Assembly: GCA_023418915.1 (NCBI GenBank)
Contig: JAEZYU010000114.1
Coordinates: 1-60,736 of the forward strand
DNA from: Bacillota bacterium
Lineage (GTDB): Bacteria; Bacillota; Clostridia; Acetivibrionales; DTU013
Reading direction: 5' to 3'
Length of the DNA: 60,736 nucleotides
In this document: one piece after another, positions 17,328 to 25,942 of the stretch
How the letters are laid out: the number at the start of each line of letters is the position of its first letter
How positions within the stretch are numbered: the stretch's first letter is position 1
Notes under the pieces: generated by a model
Database searches by the model: none
What the model saw: only the letters and a program-made list of their open reading frames with translations
Told to the model about the DNA's origin: nothing
Program-made: the position numbers and the translations under genes

Positions 17328-18046
17328 TTCTCTGTCAACTCCAGGAATATATTTTCGAGAGAATCTTTCTTGTCACCTCGTCTGAGTTCATCAATTGTCC
17401 CTATTGCAATTAGCTTACCCTTGTGTATGATACCCACCCTGTCGCAAAGCTTTTCCGCCACCTCCAGCACATGAGTCGAGAAAAACACGGTATTGCCCTT
17501 GTCACAGTGCTCTCTCATCTGATTTTTCAGCAAATGTGAAGATTTAGGGTCAAGTCCGACCATAGGTTCATCCAGTATCCACAGCTTTGGATCATGCAGC
17601 AGCGCTCCTGTCAGAGCTATTTTTTGTTTCATACCGTGAGAGTAGCTCTTTATGAGGTCAAAAGCCGCATCTCTGAGATCGAACATATTGAGGAAGTGCT
17701 CCGCTTTTTCCTTTCGCACCGCTGCCGATACCTGATATACATCCGCCATGAAATTGAGGTATTCCATACCTGTAAGGCGATCATAAAGGTTTGGATCGTC
17801 CGGTACATATCCCATCTTTCTTTTAGCCTTTATAGGCTCCTTTGAGATATCGGTGCCATCAATGGCAATGCTGCCCTCATCTGAGTTCAACAGTCCAACG
17901 ATCATTTTGATAGTTGTGGTCTTACCGGCTCCATTAGGGCCAAGAAAACCAAAAATCTCACCATTGTTGACTTTCAGGTTCAGGTTGTCTACCGCCTTGA
18001 CCTGGCCTTTGTTATAGCTTTTGGACAGATTTCTGATGTCAATCAT
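17324..18046 (-). CDS. ABC transporter ATP-binding protein
   Basis: This 240-residue ATPase has Walker A GPNGAGKTTTIK near residue 37, the signature YSHGMKQKIAL, Walker B LWILDEPMVGLDP and the switch His in FFSTHVLE. It is of the export type with a short C-terminal tail and no extra domain. The ATG at 18046 is chosen because AGGAGG lies 6 bases upstream; the longer reading from 18127 has no such site. It drives the permease encoded immediately downstream. Confidence 0.95.
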   Translation of the reverse strand: MIDIRNLSKSYNKGQVKAVDNLNLKVNNGEIFGFLGPNGAGKTTTIKMIVGLLNSDEGSIAIDGTDISKEPIKAKRKMGYVPDDPNLYDRLTGMEYLNFMADVYQVSAAVRKEKAEHFLNMFDLRDAAFDLIKSYSHGMKQKIALTGALLHDPKLWILDEPMVGLDPKSSHLLKNQMREHCDKGNTVFFSTHVLEVAEKLCDRVGIIHKGKLIAIGTIDELRRGDKKDSLENIFLELTEK

Positions 18047-18189
18047 TGTGTACCTCCTGCCGTAGGACGCAGGTTTATTTTGCCTGGTACTGCATCCATT
18101 TTTATCCCTAATAATAATATCATACATGCTTGTTCATGTCATTATACGGTATAGATCAAATGTTTGTTTCTTTTCCAGCGAAGTTTTCC

Positions 18190-18420
18190 GTGCCAACGGT
18201 AATTCACTATCGGTTAATTCAAGTATCGGTATATCACACCAACGGTAATTAACATATCGGTAATCTGTGCAAAGTTAATCAACATATCAGTAATTTGTGC
18301 ACTGATAAGCCACACAGAGTTAGTTTACATATCTTGTGCATTGATAAGCCACATAAAGCTAATTTTCATATTGATAAATTGGCCTGGATAAGCCACACAA
18401 AACTAATATGTGCACCGATG
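18190..18420. repeat. Degenerate tandem repeats (GATAAGCCACA and CGGTAAT units)
   Basis: The 5' part carries (A/T)CGGTAAT and TTAATTAACATATC fragments. The 3' part has three units starting GATAAGCCACA at 18304, 18343 and 18387 (39 and 44 bp apart). Nothing else is seen in 18047-18509. Confidence 0.65.
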
Positions 18421-18509
18421 TCCTAACAGAACTACTCTGCACAAACACCGGTGATCCACACATAGTCGATTAATTTACATATAATATGATATCGGTCGTA
18501 GAATATTGA

Positions 18510-19586
18510 TTATTCGAGCACAAGATATGATGCGCCGTCTATCCTTGTCATTTTTTCACTATTTAAGTTCTCAAGCACTATTTCGTAATCCTGAGTTATG
18601 ATTTCAGTGGAAATGACCATGTATGTGCTGAGAACATCACCGAGCCCAACACTGTGCTGGACATTCCTTCCCAGTATTTCTAAAATTCCCGGGATCTTTC
18701 CAATGTTCTTTATTGTTCCCTTTTGCTTTATCAATTGCTGCAGAAAATTGAGCTGGTTCTTCTTCCTGCCCGCATCTCCTATTTCAAAAAAAGTGCCGTC
18801 CTCCCTGTAACCCTGCCTGAAACGAACGAAGCCTTCCGCATCAAGTCCGTCAAGGTGTTGTGTTCCTTCCTCTATATCTATGACTAAATCCTGTGTCGGG
18901 TCTTTATAATCCATTCTGTACGGCACATAAATATCTACCCCGCCCAGATGCTCGATCAGTTCCCTGAAGCCTCTTGTATTTATTTTTATATAGTCCTGCA
19001 GCTCAACATCAAACTTTTCCTCCACCACATCAGCCAGGAAGCTGATGGAGCCTGATTTGAAGCTGCCGCTGTAATCGATCTTGGTGCCGATATGATGAGT
19101 GTAATTTATCTTGAATATCCCTGGCGAATGAAGCAAATTCGCTTTGTCCAGTGCAGCTTTGATTTTATTATTGTACTCGATATATGTATCTCTGGGGATC
19201 ATGATCAGCTTAACTTTTTTGTTTTTACTGTCTATGCTGGCTATACCGATAGTATCGTAGAGGCTGTTCATCTTGTCCTCCCCGATAATAAGCACATTTT
19301 TTGATCCCTCTTCTACGAGCTTGGCAGAATAAGGTTTCCCTACAGTCAGTGTCTTAGGTTCGTTATCTTCGGGCTCTGTCTGTGGCTGTACAGCTCCGGG
19401 GTCCTTATCCTGCGGATTATTTCCCGGTTTCGAGGCAGGATCATTACTGACCACCTGTCCTGGCTCATCATCCTTATTTTCGTTCTGCGGCGTCAGAACT
19501 CCCGTCTCACACGCTACCATAAGCAATATGATACCGACCAGCGTCAATACACCTATCCATATGAGTATTGTTTTATTCCCGCTCAT
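18510..19586 (-). CDS. LytR-CpsA-Psr (LCP) family cell-wall protein
   Basis: The 358-residue protein has one N-terminal membrane helix (ILIWIGVLTLVGIILLMVA), an acidic Pro/Asn-rich linker (residues 33-85) and an extracellular LCP domain. Domain landmarks are NVLIIGEDKMNSLYDTIGI, the arginine motif IMIPRDTYIEY, and GGVDIYVPYRM. LCP enzymes transfer undecaprenyl-linked glycopolymers such as teichoic acids to peptidoglycan. The usual C-terminal GRxxRQ-like segment reads DAGRKKNQLNF here. GGGAGA supports the start and a good promoter lies at 19701-19729. The glycan is unknown. Confidence 0.92.
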   Translation of the reverse strand: MSGNKTILIWIGVLTLVGIILLMVACETGVLTPQNENKDDEPGQVVSNDPASKPGNNPQDKDPGAVQPQTEPEDNEPKTLTVGKPYSAKLVEEGSKNVLIIGEDKMNSLYDTIGIASIDSKNKKVKLIMIPRDTYIEYNNKIKAALDKANLLHSPGIFKINYTHHIGTKIDYSGSFKSGSISFLADVVEEKFDVELQDYIKINTRGFRELIEHLGGVDIYVPYRMDYKDPTQDLVIDIEEGTQHLDGLDAEGFVRFRQGYREDGTFFEIGDAGRKKNQLNFLQQLIKQKGTIKNIGKIPGILEILGRNVQHSVGLGDVLSTYMVISTEIITQDYEIVLENLNSEKMTRIDGASYLVLE

Positions 19587-19700
19587 TGGCGATTCTCCCT
19601 GTTATATAAGCTTGTCTTATTTCTGAATCATACCTAACGCACACGTCGACAATTTACTCAACTGTAATACGTTGGCAGCATTTTTACGTATACCTACTTT

Positions 19701-19729
19701 ATTATAATGTTGTTTTTAGTTATATTCAA
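19701..19729 (-). promoter_or_regulatory. Promoter of the LCP gene
   Basis: On the minus strand, TTGAAT (19729-19724), 17 bp, TATAAT (19706-19701). The leader would be about 108 nt. Confidence 0.7.
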
Positions 19730-19775
19730 ACTATAACTTGTTAAAATAAATTAAAAGCAGGAGATAACGCATTTA

Positions 19776-19872
19776 TTACGTTCGCTCCCGCTTGGCCAGC
19801 CACCCGCCATCTACTGCAACGGTATATCCATTCACATAATCAGAAACATGCCTGGCAAGTGGCATAAACTTA
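19776..19872 (-). pseudogene. C-terminal remnant of an SDR dehydrogenase
   Basis: The minus strand encodes LARHVSDYVNGYTVAVDGGWLA and a short tail before a stop at 19776. This is the standard C-terminus of short-chain dehydrogenases of the gluconate 5-dehydrogenase/KduD/FabG group. The rest of the gene, including the Rossmann Gly motif and catalytic Tyr-Lys, is missing. It is read as a deletion remnant. Confidence 0.65.
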
Positions 19873-20048
19873 TGGACTTTCTCAGAAACTCGATATATTT
19901 TTCACTTTTCTATGGGCAAGTACAGGGTAAAGGTTGATGACTGGTACGCGGAGTTTGAAATAATCCCCAGCGATCCGAATTTGATCTCGGTAGAACTTGA
20001 CCCAAACTCCATAACGCTTGAGGATTTTGCTGATCCAGGCATACTGGT

Positions 20049-20177
20049 TTCCCATGCCCTGAAACCTCTTGCATTTCTGATCCTTCCCTCTCCTGGGTCG
20101 AATCTCAGCATTACCTCTCCCAGCGACAGGCAATCATATTTTCAGCTGTCCTTTGGCCTAACATCAATAACACTCAT
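20049..20177 (-). pseudogene. N-terminal remnant of a PfkB-family (KDG kinase-like) gene with in-frame stop
   Basis: After GGAGGGG and an ATG at 20177, the reading goes MSVIDVRPKDS, a TGA at 20142-20144, then KYDCLSLGEVMLRFDPGEGR and GFRAWE. This is the start of the 2-dehydro-3-deoxygluconate-kinase-like PfkB kinases. Homology stops at 20049; the following 175 bp is unrelated. The intact promoter-proximal RBS with an early stop and truncation marks a pseudogene. Recoding of TGA to selenocysteine is unlikely because the body of the gene is gone. Confidence 0.6.
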
Positions 20178-20203
20178 ATTGACCCCTCCGAATTTTATTA
20201 TGT

Positions 20204-20297
20204 TATAACACTTCGGTTCTTATCTCAGAAGTGTGCGTTTTTCAACCTGAATGGTTGAATATACGTTGAAAGGTGGAGGATACCCTTCGCCTCGTTA
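20204..20297 (+). repeat. ATAACG family repeat, minimal copy
   Basis: It has one degenerate 37-bp unit (GCGTTTTTCAACCTGAATGG), then AAAGGTGGAGGATACCCTTCG and the right end CCTCGTTA. The left ATAACG end is present only as ATAACACTTCGG. The rest of 20298-20371 holds nothing recognised. Confidence 0.5.
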
Positions 20298-20371
20298 CAA
20301 TCAATTTTGATACCCATATGCTTGTTATATGTTCCGTGACACTTGAATGTCCAGAACCTATCAGAAACGAA

Positions 20372-20410
20372 AATAAAAGGGCTGCGGTATATTCACCGCA
20401 CCCTTTTATT
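20372..20410 (-). terminator. Terminator of the hydrogenase-1 operon
   Basis: AATAAAAGGG and TGCGGT pair with ACCGCA and CCCTTTTATT, with a C-C mismatch in the stem. On the minus strand the stem is followed by TTTCG. It lies about 60 bp past the hydA stop. Confidence 0.75.
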
Positions 20411-20467
20411 GAAATTCGTTGTTTATTGATAAATTATATTTGCTAATCGATCCTACTTAGCCGTACT

Positions 20468-22219
20468 TCATTCATCTTCAGGATAGTTTTCCCTTGCTGC
20501 ATAGTGGGTATGGAGCAATTCGTGTGCCTTGTGGCTTCCGGGATGCTCCAGAAAATCCTTATACAGCTTCTGTACAAACGGATTGTCCTGAGACTTTCTC
20601 AGAGGCATGCTCTCGTCTTCCTCGTACAACGCCTTTGCTCTTTCGGATCTGAGATCGAGCCAGCTTCTTACCTCCGAGGGCTGTATCGGCTGTCCGCCGC
20701 CTGTAACGCAGCCGCCCGGGCAAGCCATTATCTCTACGAAATGGTATTGAGCCTCTCCGCTCTTCATTCTGTCCAACAGCTTTTTAGCATTACCTGTACC
20801 GCTTGCTATAGCAGCCTTTACCGTCATTCCTGCGACCTCAAGAGTGGCCTCCTTGATGCCATCAACACCTCTGACTGCTTCAAACTCCACCTTCTCGAGC
20901 GATTTGCCTTCCAACAGCTCTACAAGATATCTCAATGCTGCCTCGGTAACACCGCCGGTTGCTCCAAATATAACGCCGGCTCCTGTTGCATCTCCCATAG
21001 GATCGTCAAAGTGTCTTTCCGGCAGTTCCAAAAAGTCTATTCCTGCTTCCCTTATCATCCTTGCCAATTCTCTGGTCGTCAGTACGACGTCGACATCAGG
21101 ATATCCCGTTGCTGCCAGCTCAGGACGCTTTGCTTCGAATTTCTTGGCAGTACATGGCATGATCGAAACCACAAATACCTTGGACGGATCAATTCCCATT
21201 TTTTCTGCGTAGTATGACTTGAGCACCGCACCAAACATTTCATGAGGTGATTTACAGCTTGAAAGGTTCTCAAGGAATTCAGGATAATTATGCTCACAGT
21301 ATTTTATCCAGCCTGGGCTGCAGGAGGTTATTACCGGCAGCTTACCGCCATTTTTGATCCTGCCGACCAGTTCTGTTACCTCTTCCATGATGGTCAGATC
21401 GGCTGCAGTATCAGTGTCGAACACCTTTTTGAATCCAAGTCGTCTGAGTGATGCTATCATGTTGCTTGTGCATCTGGTGCCTATCGGCATTCCGAATTCT
21501 TCACCAAGTGCAGCTCTGACTGCCGGAGCAGTCTGTACGACCACATGCAGTTCATCGTTTGCCAGCGCTTCCCAAACCACATCAGTGTCATCGCGTTCTC
21601 TCAATGCACCGACCGGGCAGACTGTGATACACTGTCCGCAGTTGATACATGGCACTTCTGCCAGCGGCTTGTCAAATGCTGATCCGACTATGGTCTTGAA
21701 GCCTCTCTCATTTGTGTCTATGACCGCTACCTTCTGAACGTTTTTGCACATATTGACGCAGCGCCTGCAGAGAACACATTTGTTAGGATCTCTTACTATT
21801 GAAGGCGACAGATCGTCTATTTTATGCTTTATTGTTTCTCCCTCGAACCTGATATCCTTGATATTCAGTTCCTCTGCCAGCTTCTGCAGCTCACAGTTCC
21901 TGCTCCTGACGCAGGTGAGGCATTTTTTTTCATGATTCGAAAGGATGAGCTCCAGTGTAACCTTCCTGGCTTCCCTAACCTTCGGTGTCTGTGTGTATAT
22001 CTCCAATCCTTCGGATACCGGGTACACGCATGCTGCCTGAAGGCTCCTGGCTCCTTTGATCTCAACTACGCACATCCTGCATGCGCCGATCTCATTGATA
22101 TCCTTCAGGAAGCAAAGAGTCGGGATGTCTATGTTGGCATGCCTTGCTGCCTCCAGGACGGTATAATCCTTCGGGACCTGAATTTTTCGCGTATCTATCG
22201 TAATATTGACCATTTCCAT
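20468..22219 (-). CDS. hydA: [FeFe]-hydrogenase catalytic subunit HydA (trimeric/bifurcating type), set 1
   Basis: This 583-residue enzyme makes or oxidises H2 at the H-cluster. Domains in order: [2Fe-2S] (Cys36, 47, 50, 64), His/Cys-ligated [4Fe-4S] (His96, Cys100, 103, 109), two ferredoxin-type [4Fe-4S] clusters (Cys148-158 and Cys191-201), then the H-domain. The H-domain has TSCSPGW (Cys300), MPCTAKK (Cys355) and MACPGGC. A tail of about 60 residues ends in HELLHTHY. Ser replaces the second Cys of the classical TSCCPGW. It is the last gene of the hydC-ATPase-ferredoxin-hydB-hydA operon, which fits a ferredoxin/NADH-linked electron-bifurcating complex. Confidence 0.96.
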   Translation of the reverse strand: MEMVNITIDTRKIQVPKDYTVLEAARHANIDIPTLCFLKDINEIGACRMCVVEIKGARSLQAACVYPVSEGLEIYTQTPKVREARKVTLELILSNHEKKCLTCVRSRNCELQKLAEELNIKDIRFEGETIKHKIDDLSPSIVRDPNKCVLCRRCVNMCKNVQKVAVIDTNERGFKTIVGSAFDKPLAEVPCINCGQCITVCPVGALRERDDTDVVWEALANDELHVVVQTAPAVRAALGEEFGMPIGTRCTSNMIASLRRLGFKKVFDTDTAADLTIMEEVTELVGRIKNGGKLPVITSCSPGWIKYCEHNYPEFLENLSSCKSPHEMFGAVLKSYYAEKMGIDPSKVFVVSIMPCTAKKFEAKRPELAATGYPDVDVVLTTRELARMIREAGIDFLELPERHFDDPMGDATGAGVIFGATGGVTEAALRYLVELLEGKSLEKVEFEAVRGVDGIKEATLEVAGMTVKAAIASGTGNAKKLLDRMKSGEAQYHFVEIMACPGGCVTGGGQPIQPSEVRSWLDLRSERAKALYEEDESMPLRKSQDNPFVQKLYKDFLEHPGSHKAHELLHTHYAARENYPEDE

Positions 22220-22243
22220 CTCTTTAACACTCTCCTTTCCTCA

Positions 22244-24040
22244 TCACGCATTCTTGAATATAGCCTTGAACGGGCATTTTTCCATACAAGCGCCGCACTT
22301 GATACATTTTTCCTGGTCTATCACGTACGGTACCTTCTTCTCTCCGCTGATAGCGCCGACCGGGCAGTTCCTTGCACATATGCCGCAGCTCTTACAGTGG
22401 TCTGCCGCTATAACATAGCTCATCATTGACTTGCATACGCCGGCCGGACATTTCTTGTCCCTGACATGGGCTATATATTCATCCCTGAAGTATCTCAGCG
22501 TGCTGAGTACAGGCTGTGGAGCCGACTGTCCGAGACCGCACAGTGCTGACGAGATGATATTTTTTGCCAGTATCTCGAGTTTGTCGATATCCTCCATCTC
22601 ACCCTTGCCGCCTGTGATCCTTTCCAGGATCTCAAGCATCCTCTTCGTGCCTATACGGCACGGTGGGCATTTCCCGCAGGATTCGTCAACTGTGAATTCA
22701 AGGAAGAATTTTGCTATGTCTACCATACAGTTGTCTTCATCCATGACGATGAGTCCGCCTGAACCCATCATGGAGCCCAGCTCTCTCAGCGTTTCATAAT
22801 CTATTGGAGTATCGATGTGGCTGGCCGGTATACATCCGCCGGACGGGCCGCCTGTCTGGGCTGCCTTAAATTTCTTTCCGTTGGGTATGCCGCCGCCTAT
22901 ATCGTATATTACCTCTCTCAACGTGGTGCCGATCGGTATTTCTACAAGACCCGTATTATTGATCTTGCCTCCGACAGCAAACACCTTTGTGCCCTTGCTC
23001 TTTTCGGTTCCGATAGTTGTGAACCAGTCAGCACCATTATTCAATATGATAGGAATATTCGCATATGTCTCGACATTGTTAAGAAGCGTAGGCTCCTTCC
23101 AGAGACCACTCACAGCCGGGAACGGCGGCTTCGGCTTTGGTTCACCCCTGTGGCCCTCGATGGAGGTTATCAGAGCTGTTTCTTCACCACATACGAATGC
23201 GCCTGCTCCCAGTCTCAGTTCCAGATCGAAGCTGAAATCGGTACCAAAAATATTTTTACCCAGCAGTCCGTATTCCTTCGCCTGTCTAATTGCTATCTGA
23301 AGCCTTTTTACTGCGATTGGATATTCAGCTCTTACATAGATGTAACCCTGATCAGCCCCGATAGCATAACCGGCTATGGTCATTGCCTCTATAATGCTGT
23401 GGGGATCTCCTTCCAGGATACTCCTGTCCATGAATGCACCCGGGTCGCCCTCATCGGCGTTACAGCACACATATTTTTTATCGCTTTTGGATTTCTTGGT
23501 CAGCTCCCATTTCAAGCCTGTCGGGAAACCTGCGCCGCCTCTACCTCTGAGTCCTGATTTCTTTATCTCGGCGATAACATCATCCGGCTTCATATCAGTG
23601 AGCACCTTTGACAGTGCTTTATAGCCGTCATATGCTATATACTCGTCAATATTCTCAGGATTGATGACGCCGCAGTTTCTCAGCGCTATTCTGACCTGGC
23701 GCTTGAAAAAGTCCACATTTTCCAGTGATTTGGTAGTATCTTCTGATTCTGTATCTCCAGCCATAAGCCTCTTTACAGGTCTTCCCTTTATAAGATGCTC
23801 TTCGACGATCTCCTTAACATCCTCTACCCTCACCATCGTATACATAACGCCTTCAGGATATACGACGACGATCGGTCCATGGGCGCAAAGACCGAAACAG
23901 CCGGTAATAACCATTTTTACTTCTTTGTCCAGTTTGTTTTTATTTAACTGAGCTTCAAACTCCTGCTTCACCTTCTGAGAATTTGAAGAAGTACATCCGG
24001 TACCTCCGCAAATCAGCACATGAGCTCTGAAAAAATCCAT
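22244..24040 (-). CDS. hydB: HydB, NuoF-like NADH/FMN subunit of bifurcating hydrogenase, set 1
   Basis: The protein has about 598 residues. The N-terminal thioredoxin-like [2Fe-2S] domain has CGGTGCTSS and TGCFGLC. The NuoF core has GLRGRGGAGFPTG for NADH/FMN and NADEGDPGAFMDR. An SLBB region and the [4Fe-4S] site ESCGKCPPCRIG follow. Two C-terminal ferredoxin clusters (CKSCGICARNC and CIKCGACMEKC) complete it. This is the full HydB architecture of Thermotoga/clostridial HydABC. It exchanges electrons with NAD(H) and passes them to HydA. The ATG at 24040 has GGGGAGGGAG upstream, better than 24058. Unlike HydB of set 2 it keeps the two terminal ferredoxin clusters. Confidence 0.95.
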   Translation of the reverse strand: MDFFRAHVLICGGTGCTSSNSQKVKQEFEAQLNKNKLDKEVKMVITGCFGLCAHGPIVVVYPEGVMYTMVRVEDVKEIVEEHLIKGRPVKRLMAGDTESEDTTKSLENVDFFKRQVRIALRNCGVINPENIDEYIAYDGYKALSKVLTDMKPDDVIAEIKKSGLRGRGGAGFPTGLKWELTKKSKSDKKYVCCNADEGDPGAFMDRSILEGDPHSIIEAMTIAGYAIGADQGYIYVRAEYPIAVKRLQIAIRQAKEYGLLGKNIFGTDFSFDLELRLGAGAFVCGEETALITSIEGHRGEPKPKPPFPAVSGLWKEPTLLNNVETYANIPIILNNGADWFTTIGTEKSKGTKVFAVGGKINNTGLVEIPIGTTLREVIYDIGGGIPNGKKFKAAQTGGPSGGCIPASHIDTPIDYETLRELGSMMGSGGLIVMDEDNCMVDIAKFFLEFTVDESCGKCPPCRIGTKRMLEILERITGGKGEMEDIDKLEILAKNIISSALCGLGQSAPQPVLSTLRYFRDEYIAHVRDKKCPAGVCKSMMSYVIAADHCKSCGICARNCPVGAISGEKKVPYVIDQEKCIKCGACMEKCPFKAIFKNA

Positions 24041-24082
24041 TTTGCTCCCTCCCCGCAATTCTTAAGTGATTTGAATGATATA

Positions 24083-24460
24083 TTATTTATCTGCCGCCTC
24101 TGCAGCTCCGATAGTAAGATCCTGGCAAACCCTGCCGTTGACTATATGCTCGGCAACAACTCTCGCTGCCTTTTCCGGGGTCATCTTGACATAGGTAACT
24201 TTTGTGCCGTCTGCGCTAAATACTTCTATGATGGGCTCGAGCCTGCAGACACCGATACATCCTGTCATGGTGACCGATACATCACTTAATTTCCTTTTTC
24301 CGATCTCTTCGACCAATGCATTCATTACAGGCCTTGCTCCTGCTGCGATACCGCACGTTGCCATACCGACGACAATACGTATACCTTCTTTGTTTGTTCT
24401 CATCTTTATCTGATCCAGAGTATTCTTTCTTATTTCTTCCAGTTCAGCCAGTGATTTCAC
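24083..24460 (-). CDS. Thioredoxin-like [2Fe-2S] ferredoxin in hydrogenase operon
   Basis: This 125-residue protein has the thioredoxin-like [2Fe-2S] fold of NuoE/HydB N-termini. Cysteines in MATCGIAAGA and TMTGCIGVCRLEP (about residues 36, 68 and 72) provide ligands. One of the usual four is not in its standard position. It starts with GTG after GGAGG and overlaps the 3' end of the ATPase gene by 17 bp. In related Clostridia the same small protein sits between the ATPase and hydB. It is probably an accessory electron carrier or subunit of the hydrogenase; its role is unproven. Confidence 0.8.
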   Translation of the reverse strand: MKSLAELEEIRKNTLDQIKMRTNKEGIRIVVGMATCGIAAGARPVMNALVEEIGKRKLSDVSVTMTGCIGVCRLEPIIEVFSADGTKVTYVKMTPEKAARVVAEHIVNGRVCQDLTIGAAEAADK

Positions 24461-25010
24461 TTAAAACACCTCCGAAAATATCATTTATTCCTTCGTGGAT
24501 ATATTCCCTCAACCATTTGACTACTGCAGGTTCCGACAGTGAGACTTCTCCAAGCAGGCACCCCGCCTCTGCAGAGCTGTATGAAAACCGTTTCCCCCTG
24601 TTGACCAGCTCCAGCCGAATATCCTTTGACGGATAGGATACTGACATGTCTGTCATGACACCGGCAAGATCGCCTAAAACAGGTCTGTCTATATGATCGA
24701 TCCCAAATACTGCCGTTACCTTAGTACCAAAACCCTTTTGTGATGCTATACTGAAGCATCCGTCCGATCTTTCACAGGATGACCTCAACAGTGGTATGCC
24801 CAAGCCAACCTTTCGGGTGGTCCTTGATGTTGTGAACGGATCGGTTACCACTTTTAGTATTTCTTCGTCCATACCGCATCCATCGTCGTCGATCATTATC
24901 TCAAGCGTCCCGGCATCTTCGTCCACAGACACTGTTGTCCCGATCCTGTCTGCTCCGGCTGCCACAGAGTTTTGCATGATATCAAGAATATGCAGCGCGA
25001 TTTCTCTCAA
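24444..25010 (-). CDS. Histidine-kinase-like ATPase in hydrogenase operon
   Basis: This 188-residue protein is a lone GHKL/HATPase_c domain. It has the N-box-like LDIMQNSVAAGADRI, the G1 box DDDGCGMDEE, the G2-like VGLGIPLLRSSCE and GTKVTAVF. It has no dimerisation/phosphoacceptor domain, receiver or membrane segment. The start is a TTG after AGGAGG. It lies between hydC and the small ferredoxin and overlaps the latter. ATP-driven control of the hydrogenase, or kinase activity on a subunit, is possible but unproven. The same gene order occurs in cellulolytic Clostridia. Confidence 0.85.
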   Translation of the reverse strand: MREIALHILDIMQNSVAAGADRIGTTVSVDEDAGTLEIMIDDDGCGMDEEILKVVTDPFTTSRTTRKVGLGIPLLRSSCERSDGCFSIASQKGFGTKVTAVFGIDHIDRPVLGDLAGVMTDMSVSYPSKDIRLELVNRGKRFSYSSAEAGCLLGEVSLSEPAVVKWLREYIHEGINDIFGGVLSEITG

Positions 25011-25039
25011 GATCAGGATACCTCCTGTTTATAGGTTAA

Positions 25040-25534
25040 TTATTGATCCCTGTACTTTTCCAGAATACCTTCTATATCATCAGGGTTCAATCTTCCATAT
25101 ACATCATCATTAATCATTATTACAGGCGCAAGTCCGCATGCACCGATACAGCGACATGCCTCCAACGAGAACTTACCATCCTCTGTGCAGTCGCCTACGT
25201 GGATCCCCAGCTTTTCCTGAAGCTTATCAAGTATCAGGTTCGAGCCTTTAACATAGCATGCAGTACCAAGACACACGCTAATACGGAATTTTCCCTTCGG
25301 CTTGAGATAAAACTGGGCGTAGAACGTTACGACTCCATACACCTCAGACAGCGGAACATTGAGGCCTTCTGATATTTTCTTCTGGACACTCATAGGAAGA
25401 TAACCGTATAAATCCTGAGCTTCATGGAGTGCAGGTATCAATGCTCCCCTGGAATCCTTGTACTTCTCGATGATCTCCTGCAGCTTGCGTTCCTTTTCAT
25501 CGACGCATCCGCAGCAGCAGCTGTTACTGCTCAT
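25040..25534 (-). CDS. hydC: HydC, NuoE-like [2Fe-2S] subunit, set 1
   Basis: This 164-residue NuoE-family subunit has [2Fe-2S] ligands Cys88 and Cys93 (VCLGTACYVKG) and Cys129 and Cys133 (CRCIGACG). The helical N-terminal domain carries PALHEAQDLYGYLP. A Cys cluster CCCGC at residues 6-10 is extra to the core fold and may bind another metal. It is the first gene of the operon, about 60 nt behind a strong promoter with a Rex-type operator. It couples HydB to the rest of the complex. Confidence 0.94.
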   Translation of the reverse strand: MSSNSCCCGCVDEKERKLQEIIEKYKDSRGALIPALHEAQDLYGYLPMSVQKKISEGLNVPLSEVYGVVTFYAQFYLKPKGKFRISVCLGTACYVKGSNLILDKLQEKLGIHVGDCTEDGKFSLEACRCIGACGLAPVIMINDDVYGRLNPDDIEGILEKYRDQ

Positions 25535-25576
25535 TTTTCATGCCCCCAGTCTTTATTGTTAATTGTTTGCTTAAGG

Positions 25577-25594
25577 TTGTTAAGTATTTAACAT
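25577..25594. promoter_or_regulatory. Rex (redox-sensing repressor) operator
   Basis: TTGTTAAGTATTTAACAT matches the Rex consensus TTGTTAAnnnnTTAACAA at 13 of 14 fixed positions. It lies directly at the predicted transcription start of the hydC operon. Rex represses when NADH/NAD+ is low and is released by NADH. Confidence 0.75.
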
Positions 25595-25602
25595 ACTATG
25601 CT

Positions 25603-25631
25603 ATTATAACAAATCAATAGTAGTTAATCAA
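25603..25631 (-). promoter_or_regulatory. Promoter of the hydrogenase-1 operon
   Basis: On the minus strand, TTGATT (25631-25626), 17 bp, TATAAT (25608-25603). Initiation near 25596 falls in the Rex-type palindrome. Confidence 0.75.
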
Positions 25632-25692
25632 CTGTAAAATCAATAATTTTTCAATTTCATTTTGTATACATTGTACACATATTCATTTTGTT

Positions 25693-25900
25693 ATAACGTA
25701 TCGTTCAAAGAAAATTTTTAGTTTGTAGAAAATTTTTCTTACCAAGTCACCAAATATCCAAAGGAAATTTTGTGATGTAGCGCATTTCAACGAGGCTGGC
25801 CGCAAGTAATCCTTGCTGCTCGCCTATACATCCCAGGCCAGTCTCAAGTAATCCTTGCTGTTCACCTATACATCCCAGGCTGGCCGCAAGCAATGCTTGC
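25693..25900 (+). repeat. ATAACG family repeat, 5' part only
   Basis: It begins ATAACGTATCGTTCAAAG and follows the same order as 2741-3168 up to the GCAAGTAATCCTTGCT block, which occurs about three times (44-48 bp apart). The 37-bp hairpin units and the CTCGTTAT end are missing, so this copy is truncated on the right. Confidence 0.7.
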
Positions 25901-25942
25901 TATGCATTTGTTCTGGCTGCATTCTATGCAAATGGATTCAAG

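Noticed and set aside
20142..20144. TGA in the kinase remnant as a selenocysteine codon
   Set aside because: The gene is truncated shortly after and no SECIS-like hairpin was identified, so simple decay is the better explanation.
19912..20208. 98-codon plus-strand reading as a real small protein
   Set aside because: It runs antisense across the recognisable PfkB kinase remnant for its second half and has no clear Shine-Dalgarno. The first half (19912-20048) remains unexplained.
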